Assembly (NCBI RefSeq): GCF_027409185.1 | Contig: NC_084475.1 | Span: 17,442,130 to 17,506,129, forward strand | Direction: 5' to 3' | DNA: 64,000 bases | From: Cynocephalus volans | Lineage: Eukaryota; Chordata; Mammalia; Dermoptera; Cynocephalidae | In this document: positions 23,175-33,640 of the stretch, piece by piece | Position numbering within the stretch: the first letter of the stretch is position 1 | How the letters are laid out: each line of letters starts with the position of its first letter | Notes under the pieces: generated by a model | Databases searched by the model: none | Told to the model about the DNA's origin: nothing | What the model saw: the letters and a program-made list of their open reading frames with translations, nothing else | Translations under genes and position numbers: made by a program

Positions 23175-24423
23175 ACAGGGCCTCCATGGCCAAGTCTATT
23201 ATTCAGGGCCCCATTGCCACTAATGGCCCCCCTTCTGCTAAGCACCTGCCAGGCCTGCTTCAAGTGCTTCCTTGGCCTGGACTGGCACTAGAGGGTCACA
23301 CCTGGCTGGCCTGCACCTGGGGTCTTCCTGGTCTGGCCTGGTACTAACAGCCCCATTGGCCATGCCTTCCCCTATGGACCCCCTAGAGTGGCCTGGATTG
23401 CTCCTAGGTCACCCCTGGCCTAGACTGGCCTGCCACTAGGGCACCCCTGGCCAGGTAGTCATATCCCAACTCCCACCTAGCCTGGCCTGGACCTAGGACC
23501 CTCCTGGTCCTACCCAGCCTGGCTCAAAGCCAAGGACCGCCTGACCTGTCCTGAGCTGTCCCAAGGGCCCTGCTGGCCTGTCCTGGTATGGCACTATGGG
23601 CCACCTCTGTCCTGGCCTCATCTGCCACTATGGGCTCACCTGCCTGGGCTTCCCTTCCACTAAGGGCATCCATGGCAAGGCCTGCCCCTGTGCCCTCACC
23701 TGCCATTAAGGGCTGCCCTAGGCAGACATGCTGCCAAGGGCCTCCTACCACTAAGGGCCAGCTTGGCTTTTCCTGCCCGAGAACCCACTAATTGTCCTGC
23801 CACAGGGCCTCCTGTTACTAGCCTGCCCCTAGTGGACCACTGTCATAGGGCCAACATGCTGCTAAGGGCTCGCAGGCCACTAAGTGCCTGCCCTTGAGAG
23901 GCCTGTTCCTGGGCTCCCTTGGCCTCTCTTGGTGGTAAGAGCATCCTGACCTTCCTCTAAGAGATCACATGGCCTGGCTTGCCCTGACACTAAGGGCCTT
24001 CTTTGAATGGCCTGGCCCACAGCTCCCTTGGCCTGCTTAGTGCTATGGTCCCCCTGGCCTGGCCTGCCTGTGAGAGAACCCCTGGGCTGGCCTGGCCTGC
24101 CCTGGGGGTCTCTTAGAAGCGGGCCAGGTCAGGCCAGGGCAGCCCTGAGGTGAGCCCAGCCAGTGGGTCTCTTCTGTAGACCTGGTCAGGCCCACCCATA
24201 GTGGATGGGGCCTTTAGCAAGGGGCCTGCCAGGGACCGTTAGTGGCAGGCCAGGAAAGTCCAGGGGCACCGTTAGTGGTAGGGCAGGACAGGCAGGCCAG
24301 GGCGTCTCTTAGAAGCAGGCCAGGTTGGGGTGCCCTGGTGGGGGGGTCTTTCTTTCTTTCTTGGGGGCCCAAGGGGAGTCCAGACCAGGGCCTCCTGCCT
24401 GTTAATGGCAGGGCAGGCTAGGA
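23175..24423. repeat. GGCC-rich minisatellite block 1 (composite unit, copy 1)
   Basis: Irregular tandem of 10-45 bp units built from CCTGGCCTGCC, CACTAAGGGC and CCCCTGGCC, switching strand sense near 24,100 (AGGCCAGG, TTAGTGGCAGG). Copy 2 lies about 3.33 kb downstream. The 75-codon ORFs at 23,524-23,751 and 26,856-27,083 differ at only two residues, so the duplication is recent. No gene is present. Confidence 0.85.
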
Positions 24424-25045
24424 GGGACATAGGTGGGCTAGAAGAAAGAAGGAAAGAAGAAAAGAGAGAGAGAGAGAGCCCCCAGAAAGAAAGAAGGAGA
24501 GAAGGAAGGAAGGAAGGAAGAAAGAAAAGACAGGAACAGAGAGAAGGGAGGGAAGGCAGGAAGGCAGGATGGAGGGAAGGCAGGAAGAGAGGGAAGACAG
24601 GAAGAGAGGGAAGGCAGGGAAGGCAGGAAGGCAGGGAAGGCAGGAAGGCAGGGAAGGGAGGGAAGGCAGGGAAGGTAGGAAGGCAGGAAGGCAGGGAAGG
24701 CAGGGAAGGCAGGAAGGGAGGAAGGCAGGGAAGGCAGGAAGGCAGGAAGGGAGGGAAGGCAGGGAAGGCAGGGAAGGCAGGAAGGCAGGAAGGCACAAGG
24801 CAGAGAAGGCAGGAAGGCAGGAAGGCAGGAAAGCAGGGAAGGCAGGAAGGCACAAGGCAGGGAAGGCAGGAAGGCAGGGAAGGCAGGGAAGGCAGGAAGG
24901 CCGGGAAGGCAGGAAGGCAGGAAGGCAGGAAGGCAGGAAGGCAGGAAGGCAGGAAAGGCAGGGAGGGAGGGAGGGAAGGCAGGGAAGGGAGGGAAAGGAG
25001 GAAAGGAAGGCAGGAAGGGAGAGAAGGCAGGAAGAAAAGAGCCCA
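24424..25045. repeat. (GGAAGGCA)n polypurine tract, copy 1
   Basis: Nearly uninterrupted purines on the plus strand with the core GGAAGGCAGG and rare CACAAGG interruptions. It yields ORFs of 180-270 codons in several frames on both strands, all of Gly/Arg/Lys/Glu or Pro/Leu/Ser composition. These are artefacts. Long mirror-type purine tracts of this kind can form triplex (H-)DNA. Confidence 0.95.
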
Positions 25046-25398
25046 CCCATGGCCCCCCTGGCCCGGACTGACCTGCCTCTAAGTAACCCCCTGTTCTGGT
25101 CTCACCTGGACTTCCAGTAAAAGCTCCCCTGGCCTGGAGACCATAGAGACCCCAAGAAAGAAAGAAAGAAGGAAAGAAAAATGGAAGGAAGGAAGGATAG
25201 AAAGAAAAAAGAAAGAAAGAATGAAACAAAGAAAGAAACAAAGGAAGAAAGAAGGAAAGAAAATAAAAGGCTGTGAGGGAAGGAAGAAAGACAAGGCAAG
25301 AAGGAAGGGAGAGCAGGGAAGGGAGGAAAGAAAGAAAGTAAAGAAAGGAAGGAAAGAGAAGGAAGGAAAAAAGGAAGGGAGGGAAGAAGGGAAGGAAG
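25046..25398. repeat. Minisatellite spacer and (GAAA/GGAA)n tract, copy 1
   Basis: A short GGCC-type spacer (25,046-25,148) precedes a GAAA/GGAAG tract that runs up to the mitochondrial homology at about 25,399. Confidence 0.85.
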
Positions 25399-26184
25399 TT
25401 AGTAATGGATTAACTAGAATAACTTTGACAAAGAGAACTTAAGCCAAAAACCCCAAAACCAGATGAGCTACTCAGGGAGGTCATAAGGACAAACCCATCT
25501 GTGTGACAAAGTAGAGACGAGACCTACAAGCAGAGGTGAAAAGCCAGCCGAGCCTGGTGACAGCTGCTTGTCCAGCACAGAATTCCGGTTCAACTTTAGA
25601 TTTACCTAAAGCACATCCTACTCTAAGTGTAAATTCCAGTGTCAGTCTAAAGGGGCGCAGCTCTGTAGACACAGGGCACAGCCCCCTATAGAGAGCGGCC
25701 ACCAGCCATCCACTGTTGTCCTAAAAGCAGCCACCAACTAAGAAAGCGTTCAAGTTCAACGATGACAAAACTTACTCCACACCGTTCACGCCAAACTCCT
25801 AACACCCACCTGGATCCATCTGTGTCTACACAGAAGAGATGCTGTTCACGTGAGTAACAAGAGCCCTGTTCTCCCCGCAGGAGCCTGTATCAGATCAGAC
25901 GCCCACTGATAAGTAACAAGCAGTAGCCCAAACAATTTCATACGAAGTCACCCTAGCCATCATCCTCGTATCACTCCTACTTGTAAATAGATCCTACACC
26001 CTATCAACCCTCCTTCATCACCACTGAAGAATTTACATGATTGATCCTCCCGTCATGGCCTCCAGCCATGATATGATTCCTTTCAACACTAGCAGAAACC
26101 ACCCGAGCCCCATTCCACCTAACAGACGGCAAATCAGAACTTGTATCAGGACTCAACATCAAATACACCACAGGCCTTTTTGTC
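25399..26184 (+). pseudogene. NUMT copy A: mitochondrial 16S rRNA fused to ND1 by deletion
   Basis: Nuclear mitochondrial DNA. 25,399-25,912 is 16S rRNA sequence (GATTAACTAGAATAAC, GAGCCTGGTGACAGCTG, GCAGCCACCAACTAAGAAAG). At about 25,913-25,921 it jumps to the middle of ND1 (CAGTAGCCCAAACAATTTC onward; the residues L-A-E-T-T-R-A-P-F follow). Compared with copy B, 29,295-30,678 is missing and a few filler bases lie at the joint. It is flanked by polypurine repeat on both sides. Not functional: wrong code, truncated and rearranged. Confidence 0.92.
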
Positions 26185-26256
26185 TAAGGAAGGGAAGGGA
26201 AGGGAAGGAAAGAAGGGAAGGGAAGGAAGGGAAAGAGAAAGAGAGAGAGAAAGAGC
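26185..26256. repeat. (GGGAA)n polypurine flank
   Basis: GGGAAGGGAAGG followed by GAGAGAGAAAG. It forms the right border of NUMT copy A and recurs after copy B at 30,940-31,012. Confidence 0.9.
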
Positions 26257-27765
26257 CCCCCTAGGGCCCCCTTGGCCTGGTCTGCTCTGCCTCTAAGAGA
26301 GTCCCTGGCCCCCCACCTGCCCCGCCACTAAGAGCACCTCTGGCGTTTCCTGGCCTGCCACTAAGGGCTGCCCTGGACAGGCCCCCCTTTAATGGCCCCA
26401 CTGCCACTGAGGGTGGTTCTGGCCAGGCCTCCATGAGACCCCCACTGCCTCAGAGCTGCTCTGTCCTGGGATGGCACTAAGGGCCCACCTGGCCAAGCAC
26501 ACTTGGTGCTAAGGGCCTCCATGGCCAGACATACTATTCAGGGCCCCATTGCCACTAATGGCCCCCCTCTGCTAAGCGCCTGCCAGGCCTGCTTCAAGTG
26601 CTTCCTTGGCCTGGACTGGCACTAAGGGGTCACCTGGCTGGCCTGCATCTGGGGCCTTCCTGGTCTGGCCTGGTACTAACAGCCCCATTGGCCTTGCCTG
26701 CCCCTATGGACCCCCTAGAGTGGCCTGGATTGCTCCTAGGTCACCCCTGGCCTAGACTGGCCTGCCACTAGGGCACCCCTGGCCAGGTAGTCATATCCCA
26801 ACTCCCCCCTAACCTGGCCTGGACCTAGGACCCTGCTGGTCCTGCCCAGCCTGGCTCAAAGCCAAGGACCGCCTGACCTGTCCTGAGCTGTCCCAAGGGC
26901 CCTGCTGGCCTGTCCTGGTATGGCACTATGGGCCACCTCTGTCCTGGCCTCATCTGCCACTATGGGCTCACCTGCCTGGGCTTCCCTTCCACTAAGGGCA
27001 TCCACGGCCTGGCCTGCCCCTGTGCCCTCACCTGCCATTAAGGGCTGCCCTAGGCAGACATGCTGCCAAGGGCCTCCTACCACTAAGGGCCAGCTTGGCT
27101 TTTCCTGCCCGAGAACCCACTAATTGTCCTGCCATAGGGCCTCCCATTACTAGTCTGCCCCTAGTGGACCACTCTAATAGGGCCACCGTGCCACTAAGTG
27201 CCTGCCCTTGAGTGGCCTGTTCCTGGGCTCCCTTGGCCTCTCTTGGTGATTAGAGCCTTCTGGCCTTCCTCTAAGAGATCACATGGCCTGGCTTGCCCTG
27301 ACACTAAGGGCCTTCTTTGAATGGCCTGGCCCACAGCTCCCTTGGCCTGCTTAGTGCTATGGTCCCCCTGGCCTGGCCTGCCTGTGAGAGAACCCCTGGG
27401 CTGGCCTGGCCTGCCCTGGGGGTCTCTTAGAAGCGGGCCAGGTCAGGCCAGGGCAGCCCTGAGGTGAGCCCAGCCAGTGGGTCTCTTCTGTAGACCTGGT
27501 CAGGCCCACCCATAGTGGATGGGGCCTTTAGCAAGGGGCCTGCCAGGGACCGTTAGTGGCAGGCCAGGAAAGTCCAGGGGCACCGTTAGTGGTAGGGCAG
27601 GACAGGCAGGCCAGGGCGTCTCTTAGAAGCAGGCCAGGCTGGGGTGCCCTGGTGGGGGGTCTTTCTTTCTTTCTTGGGGGCCCAAGGGGAGTCCAGACCA
27701 GGGCCTCCTGCCTGTTAATGGCAGGGCAGGCCAGGAGGGACATAGGTGGGCTAGAAGAAAGAAGG
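26257..27765. repeat. GGCC-rich minisatellite block 2 (composite unit, copy 2)
   Basis: From about 26,513 this repeats block 1 nearly base for base (23,178 corresponds to 26,513; 24,060-24,420 to about 27,390-27,760). The first 250 bp instead correspond to 31,013-31,270. Differences are mostly single substitutions and small indels, including loss of about 40 bp near 27,180. Confidence 0.85.
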
Positions 27766-28432
27766 AAAGAAGAAAAGAGAGAGAACCCCCAGAAAGAAAG
27801 AAGGAGAGAAGGAAGGAAGGAAGGAAGAAAAGACAGGAACAGAGAGAAGGGAGGGAAGGCAGGAAGGCAGGATGGAGGGAAGGCAGGAAGAGAGGGAAGG
27901 CAGGAAGAGAGGGAAGGCAGGGATGGCAGGAAGGCAGGGAAGGCAGGGAAGGCAGGAAAGGCATGGTGGGCAGGAAGGCATGGAAGGCAGGAAGGCAGGG
28001 AAGGCAGGAAGGCATGGAAGGCAGGACGGCAGGGAAGGCAGGAAAGGCAGGAAAGCAGGGAAGGCAGGAAGGCACAAGGCAGGGAAGGCAGGGAAGGCAG
28101 GAAGGCATGGAAGGCAGGAAGGCAGGGAAGGCAGGAAGGCAGGAAGGGAGGAAGGCAGGAAGGCAGGAAAGCAGGGAAGGCAGGAAGGCACAAGGCAGGG
28201 AAGGCAGGGAAGGCAGGGAAGGCAGGGAAGGCAGGAAAGCAGGGAAGGCAGGGAAGGCAGGAAAGCAGGGAAGGCAGGAAGGCACAAGGCAGGGAAGGCA
28301 GGGAAGGCATGAAGGCAGGGAAGGCAGGGAAGGCAGGGAAGGGAGGAAGTCAGGGAAGGCAGGTAAGCACGGAAGGCAGGGAAGGCAGGGAGGGAGGGAA
28401 GGCAGGAAGGTAGGGAAGGTAGGAAGAAAAGA
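27766..28432. repeat. (GGAAGGCA)n polypurine tract, copy 2
   Basis: Same core as copy 1 but with a different internal order and GGCATGG variants, as expected if the tract has been rearranging by slippage or unequal exchange after duplication. The ORFs up to 285 codons are artefacts. Confidence 0.95.
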
Positions 28433-28780
28433 GCCCACCTATGGCCCCCCTGGCCCGGACTGACCTGCCTCTAAGTAACCCCCTGTTCTGGCCTCGCCTG
28501 GACTTCCAGTAAAGGCTCCCCTGGCCTGGAGACCATAGGGACCCCAAGAAAGAAAGAAGGAAAGAAAAATGGAAGGAAGGAAGGATAGAAAGAAAAAAAG
28601 AAGGAAAGAAAGAAACAAAGAAGGAAAGAAAATAAAAGGCTGTGAGGGAAGGAAGAAAGGCGAGGTAGGAAGGAAGGGAGAGCAGGGAAGGGAGGAAAGA
28701 AAGAAAGAAAGTAAAGGAAGGAAAGAGAAGGAAGGAAAAAAGGAAGGGAGGTAAGGAAGGAGGGAAGGAAGGGAAGGAAG
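28433..28780. repeat. Minisatellite spacer and (GAAA/GGAA)n tract, copy 2
   Basis: Counterpart of 25,046-25,398, with small length differences in the GAAA runs. Confidence 0.85.
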
Positions 28781-30202
28781 TTAGTAATGGATTAACTAGA
28801 ATAACTATGACAAAGAGAACTTTAGCCAAAAACCCCAAAACCAGATGAGCTACCTAGGGAGGTCATAAGGACAAACCCATCTGTGTGACAAAGTAGAGAC
28901 GAGACCTACAAGCAGAGGTGAAAAGCCAGCCGAGCCTGGTGACAGCTGCTTGTCCAGTGCAGAATTTCAGTTCAACTTTAGATTTACCTAAAGCACATCC
29001 TACTCTAAGTGTAAATTCCAGTGTCAGTCTAAAGGGGCGCAGCTCTGTAGACACAGGGCACAGCCCCCTATAGAGAGCGGCCACCAGCCATCCACTGTTG
29101 TCCTAAAAGCAGCCACCAACTAAGAAAGCGTTCAAGTTCAACGATGACAAAACTTACTCCACATCATTCACGCCAAACTCTTAACACCCACCTGGATCCA
29201 TCTGTGTCTACACAGAAGAGATGCTGTTCACGTGAGTAACAGGAGCCCTGTTCTCCCCGCAGGAGCCTGTATCAGATCGGACGCCCACTGATAACAACCC
29301 AGTCAGAATTGTCCAACCAAAGCCACCTGTACCTTCGGTCGTTAACCCGACACAGGCTGCGCGAAGACAAGATGCAAAGCAGCAGAAGGAACTCGGCGAC
29401 GACAAACCCCACCTGTTTACCAGAAGCCTCACCTCCAGCATTCCGAGTATTCGAGGTGCTGCCTGCCCAGGGACACAGTTCAATGGCCGTGGCATCCTGA
29501 CCGTACAAAGGTCGCATCATCATTTGTTTCTTAATTAGGGACTTGTATGAAAGGCCACACGAGTGTTTCACTGTCTCTTAATTAGGGACTTGTATGAAAG
29601 GCCACACGAGGGTTTCACTGTCGCCCGCTTCCAGCCAGTGAAACTGACCTCCCCGTGAGAGGCGGGGACATAAAAATAAGACAAGAAGACCCCATGGAGC
29701 TTGAATTAACTGGCTCAAGCAAAACAATACAAACCTAACCCAGGCAACACCACAAAACTCTCTGAGCTAGAAGGTTCGGTTGGGGTGACTTCGGACCAAA
29801 ATAAAACCTCTGAATGACTGTGACCTAGACCAACCAGTCAAAGCGACACAATCACCCATTGACCCCAAACAATTTGATCAACGGAACAAGTTACCCTGGG
29901 GATGACAGCGCAATTCTGTTTCAGGGTTCCTTTCGTCAATGGAGTTTACGACCTCGATGTTGGATCAGGACATCCCTAAGGCTGCAGCTGCTATTAAACG
30001 TTCATTTGTTCAAGGACTAAAGTCCTACATCATCTGAGTTCAGACCGGAGCCATCCAGGTCGGTTTCTATCTATCCCTGCACTTCTCGCAGTATGAAAAG
30101 ACAAGAGATATAAGGCCCACTTCAAAAAGTGCCTCCAACCGCGATGAGTGATATAATCTCAACTCAGCCTGTCCCCACACGCCCCGCCCAAGAGCAGGGC
30201 TC
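28781..30202 (+). pseudogene. NUMT copy B: mitochondrial 16S rRNA (3' part)
   Basis: About 1.42 kb of the 3' portion of mitochondrial large-subunit rRNA. Conserved peptidyl-transferase-region blocks are intact, for example CGGAACAAGTTACCCTGGGG, TTTACGACCTCGATGTTGG and GTTCAGACCGGAGCCATCC. A 47-bp tandem duplication (29,529-29,575 and 29,576-29,622) with one mismatch sits in the GGGACTTGTATGAAAGGCC region. Order and orientation relative to tRNA-Leu and ND1 match vertebrate mtDNA, so this is one continuous piece. Confidence 0.95.
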
Positions 30203-30277
30203 GTTAGGATGGCAGAGCCCGGCAATTGCATAAAGCTTAAGACTTTCCAGTCAGAGGTTCAACTCCCCTTCCTAACA
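30203..30277 (+). pseudogene. NUMT copy B: mitochondrial tRNA-Leu(UUR)
   Basis: A 75-nt mt tRNA-Leu with a perfectly paired acceptor stem (GTTAGGA with TCCTAAC), discriminator A and anticodon TAA at 30,238-30,240. It sits between 16S and ND1 as in vertebrate mtDNA. The cloverleaf looks intact, but it lies in nuclear DNA without a known way to be expressed, so I call it a pseudogene. Confidence 0.93.
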
Positions 30278-30939
30278 CCATGCACGCCATTACATGCTCC
30301 TACCCATCACCCCGTCATACTCACCATGGCATTCCTCACTCTCGTAGGACAGAGAATGCTCGGCCTTATACAGCTTCACAAAGGACCCAACATCACTGGC
30401 CCCTACGGTCTCCTCCAACCTTTCGCCGATGCAATTAAACTTTCCACCAAAGAACCGCTCGGACCCCTAACATCAGCCACCTCTCTTGACATCATTGCAC
30501 CCACACGAGCCCTCACTCTAGCACTCACCACGTGGGTGCCACGACCAATACCCCACCCCCTAGCCAACCTAAACATGGGAGAGCTGTTCATCCTGCCACC
30601 TCAAGCTTAGCCGTCTACTCAATCCTCTGATAAGAATGAGCTTCAAACTCCAAATACGCCCTAATCGGCCCCTCTGAGCAGTAGCCCAAACAATTTCATA
30701 CGAAGTCACCCTAGCCATCATCCTCGTATCACTCCTACTTGTAAATAGATCCTACACCCTACCAACCCTCCTTCATCACCACTGAAGAATTTACACGATT
30801 GATCCTCCCGTCATGGCCTCCAGCCATGATATGATTCCTTTCAACACTAGCAGAAACCAGCTGAGCCCCATTCCACCTAACAGACGGCAAATCAGAACTT
30901 GTATCAGGATTCAACATCAAATACACCACCGGCCCTTTT
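30278..30939 (+). pseudogene. NUMT copy B: mitochondrial ND1 (partial)
   Basis: About 660 bp of NADH dehydrogenase subunit 1. Recognisable residues include [22 protein letters not shown] and, further on, [14 protein letters not shown] is used where ND1 has Trp, showing the mitochondrial code. A 1-bp deletion near 30,594 shifts the frame, and TAA at 30,631-30,633 is a stop even in the mitochondrial code. The 3' end of ND1 is missing: homology stops at the polypurine repeat. Confidence 0.93.
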
Positions 30940-31012
30940 GTCTAAGGAAGGGAAGGGAAGGGAAGGAAAGAAGGGAAGGGAAGGAAGGGAAAGAGAAAGA
31001 AAGAGAGAAAGA
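30940..31012. repeat. (GGGAA)n polypurine flank
   Basis: Right border of NUMT copy B. It is the equivalent of 26,185-26,256. Confidence 0.9.
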
Positions 31013-32130
31013 GCCCCCCTAGGGCCCCCTTGGCCTGGTCTGCTCTGCCTCTAAGAGAGTCCCTGGCCCCCCACCTGCCCTGCCACTAAGGGCACCTCTG
31101 GCTTTTCCTGGCCTGCCACTAAGGGCTACCCTGGACAGGCCCCCTTTTAATGGCCCCACTGCCACTAAGGGTGGTCCTGGCCAGGCCTGTACGAGACCCC
31201 CACTGCCTCAGAGCTTCCCTGTCCTGGGCTGGCACTAAGGGCCCACCTGGCCAAGCACACTTGGTGCTAAGGGCCTCCATGTCCAGGCCTACTGTTCAAG
31301 GCCTCCCTGCCGCTGAGGTCCCCCTTCTGCTAAGGACCTGCCAGACCTACCCCAAGTGTTTCCTTGGCCCAGACTGGCCCCGCTGGGGACCCGTTGGCCT
31401 GGCAGGCCTGCCCTATGTGCTTCCTTGGCCTGGCCTCACACCAAGGGGTCCAGCTGGCTGGTCTGCCCTTAGGGACCCACTGGGCCAGCCTGCCTCTAGG
31501 GACCCTCTAGACTGGCCTTGCCTGCTTCTAAGACTCCTCTGTCCCTGCCCTAGGGCACCCCTAGCCTGCCAGGCCTTGTACTATGGGCCCACCTGGCCCA
31601 GACTGGCCCAGAGCCAAGGACCACCCTGGCAAGTCCTGCCTTGGCTTGCTTTCCGCTAAGTGCCCCCATGGCCTGGGCTGCCCCTAGGGCCCCTGTGCCC
31701 TCGCCTGCCACTAAGGACTGCCCTGGCCAGGCATGCTGCCAAGTCCCTCCTACCACGAACAGCTGGCCTGTCCTGTCCTGCCCAAGGAGCCCACTGGCCT
31801 GGCCTGCCATGCGGCCCCTCTTTACTGGTCTGCCCCTACTGGGGCAGTGCCATAAGGGCCACCCTGCCACTAAAGGCACTCCTAAGTGCCCTAAGTGCCC
31901 CCTTGACTGGCCTGTCCAGGAATCCCTTGGCCTTTCTTGGTGCTAAGGGCCACCCTGGCCTGGTCTGGCCTCCCACTAACGCCACCCCTGGCCTCTTAGG
32001 CCTGCTCTAGGTGCTTCCTTGGCCTGCCCTGGCACTAAAGACCCCCTGGCCTGACCATAGCGCCCGCTGGCCTTGCATACTCAAGGGACCAATTGTACTG
32101 GTCTTGCCCTACAGGCCCCAGAGGGGAGGC
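31013..32130. repeat. GGCC-rich minisatellite block 3 (third, diverged copy)
   Basis: Begins like 26,257 onward. From about 31,271 it starts a third copy of the composite unit (GGGCCTCCATG, then CTTCTGCTAAGGACCTGCC), but the match fades, and no polypurine tract or NUMT follows. ORFs such as 31,150-31,659 are stop-poor repeat. Confidence 0.8.
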
Positions 32131-32157
32131 TGGACTACTGGGAAGGGAACCCTGCTG

Positions 32158-33640
32158 CTTTCTTTTTTTGTTGTTGTTTTTTCTTTTTTTTCCTATTTTT
32201 TTATTTTTGGTTTTTCTTTTATGTTTCATGTTTTTTCTTTTTCTTGTTTGTTTTTTCTCTCTGGTTTTTTACTATTTTTCTTCTTTGTTGTATTTCTGGG
32301 GTTTTTTTGTGTGTGTGTATTTTTTTGACCTTTTTTTTTTTTGTCTTCTTTTTTGTTTTGGTTCACTTCTTTTTTGGGTTTTCTTCTCTTCAATAGGTCT
32401 TTCTTTTTGGGGTGGCTTCTATTTTTAGGGGGTGGTTCTTTTGGGGCGTTCTTAGGGTTTTCTTGTTATTGTGGGAGTTTTATTCTTGTGGAGTTTTTGG
32501 TTTTCTTTATTTTGGGTTTCTTCTTTTTGCTGGGGTTTTCTTCTTTTGGGGTGTTTTCTTTTTGTTGGGGTTTTCTTTTGGTTGGGATTTTCTTTTTCTT
32601 GGGGCTTTCTTTTCTGGGTTTTTTCTTCTTTTGGGATTTTTTGGTGTTTTTCTTGTTTTCATGGGAGGATCTTTTTCTTTTTGGGGGGTCTTCTTTCTGT
32701 TAGAGTTTTATTTTCATTGGGATTTTGTTCTATTTGGGTTTTTGTTTTTCTTCTTTTATGGGAGTTTTCTTTTTTTAGGGTTTTCTTTTGGGGGGGTTCT
32801 TCTTTTGCTGGGGTTTTCTTATTTGGGGGAGATTTTTCTTCTTTCTCTTGGGTTCTTTTTGCTCAGGTTGTCTTCTTTTGGGGTTTTCTCTTTTGGGGGA
32901 GTTTCTTCTTTATGTTGTGGATTTTTTTTTTTTTTTGCTGGGGTTTTCTTCTTTTGGGGTGTTTTCTTGTTGGGGTTTTCTTTTTGTTGGGATTTTCTTT
33001 TTCTTGGGGTTTTCTGTTTTTTTTCTTCTTTTGGGGCTTTTTTGATGTTTTTCTTGTTTTCATGGGGGGATCTTTTTCTTTTGGGGTGTTCTTTCTGTTG
33101 GAGTTTTATTTTCATTGGGATTTTGTTCTATTTGGGTTTTGTTTTTTTCTTCTTTTATGGGGCTATTCTTTTTTTAGGGTTTTCTTTTGGAGAGGTTTCT
33201 TCTTTCACTGGGGTTTTCTTATTTGGGGGAGATTTTTCTTCCTTCTCTTGGGTTCTTTTGTTCAGGTTGTCTTTTTCTTTTGGGGGAGTTTCTTCTTTAT
33301 GTTGTGGTTTTCTTCTTTTTGCTGGGGTGTTCCTGTTTGGGGTGTTTTCTTCTTGTTCTAGGTGTTTTCTACTTCTTTGTAGTTTTTTTCTTCATTTGGG
33401 GGTGTTTTCTTCCTCTTTGGTAATTTCTTCTTCTTTGGGATGTTTCTGTTTTGTCTGTTTTCTTCTGCTTGGGGTTTTCTTCCTTTCTGGGTTGTTTTTC
33501 TTCTTCTTCTTTTGGGTGTTTTCTTCCTTTTATGGGTATATTTTGTACTTTTTTGGGTATTTTGTTCTTCTTTTGGGTGTTTTCTCCTTCATCTTGGTGT
33601 TTTCCTCTTTTTTTTCTTACTTCAGTCTTTTTCTTTTCTG
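32158..33640. repeat. T/G-rich low-complexity tract with ~409-bp duplication
   Basis: About 1.5 kb almost lacking A and poor in C on the plus strand, made of TTTTC, TTTTGGGG and CTTCTTTTGG words. A unit at about 32,525-32,930 is repeated at about 32,934-33,320 (shared TTTTCATTGGGATTTTGTTC and TTCTTTATGTTGTGG), with the start of a third. The 433- and 296-codon ORFs are Phe/Leu/Gly/Ser-only by-products. Confidence 0.9.

Noticed and set aside
23524..23751. 75-codon minus ORF conserved at 26,856-27,083 with two changes
   Set aside because: Its conservation reflects recent duplication of the whole minisatellite block. The opposite strand is equally conserved and open.
23175..24423. CRISPR array or bacterial direct-repeat structure
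   Set aside because: The units are irregular in length and spacing, with no unique spacers of fixed size, and the context is mammalian.
24330..25241. Gly/Arg/Lys/Glu-repeat (plus) and Pro/Leu/Ser-repeat (minus) ORFs of 180-270 codons
   Set aside because: Direct translation of GGAAGGCA polypurine DNA. All frames on both strands are open together, and the second tract at 27.5-28.4 kb does the same.
30209..30610. 133-codon plus ORF containing ND1-like residues
   Set aside because: It is NUMT sequence read in the nuclear code. It starts within tRNA-Leu and ends at a frameshift in ND1.
32500..33400. Telomere-like repeat (TTTTGGGG)
   Set aside because: The words are irregularly spaced among other T-rich words and do not form a regular octamer array. 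Mammalian telomeric repeats are TTAGGG.
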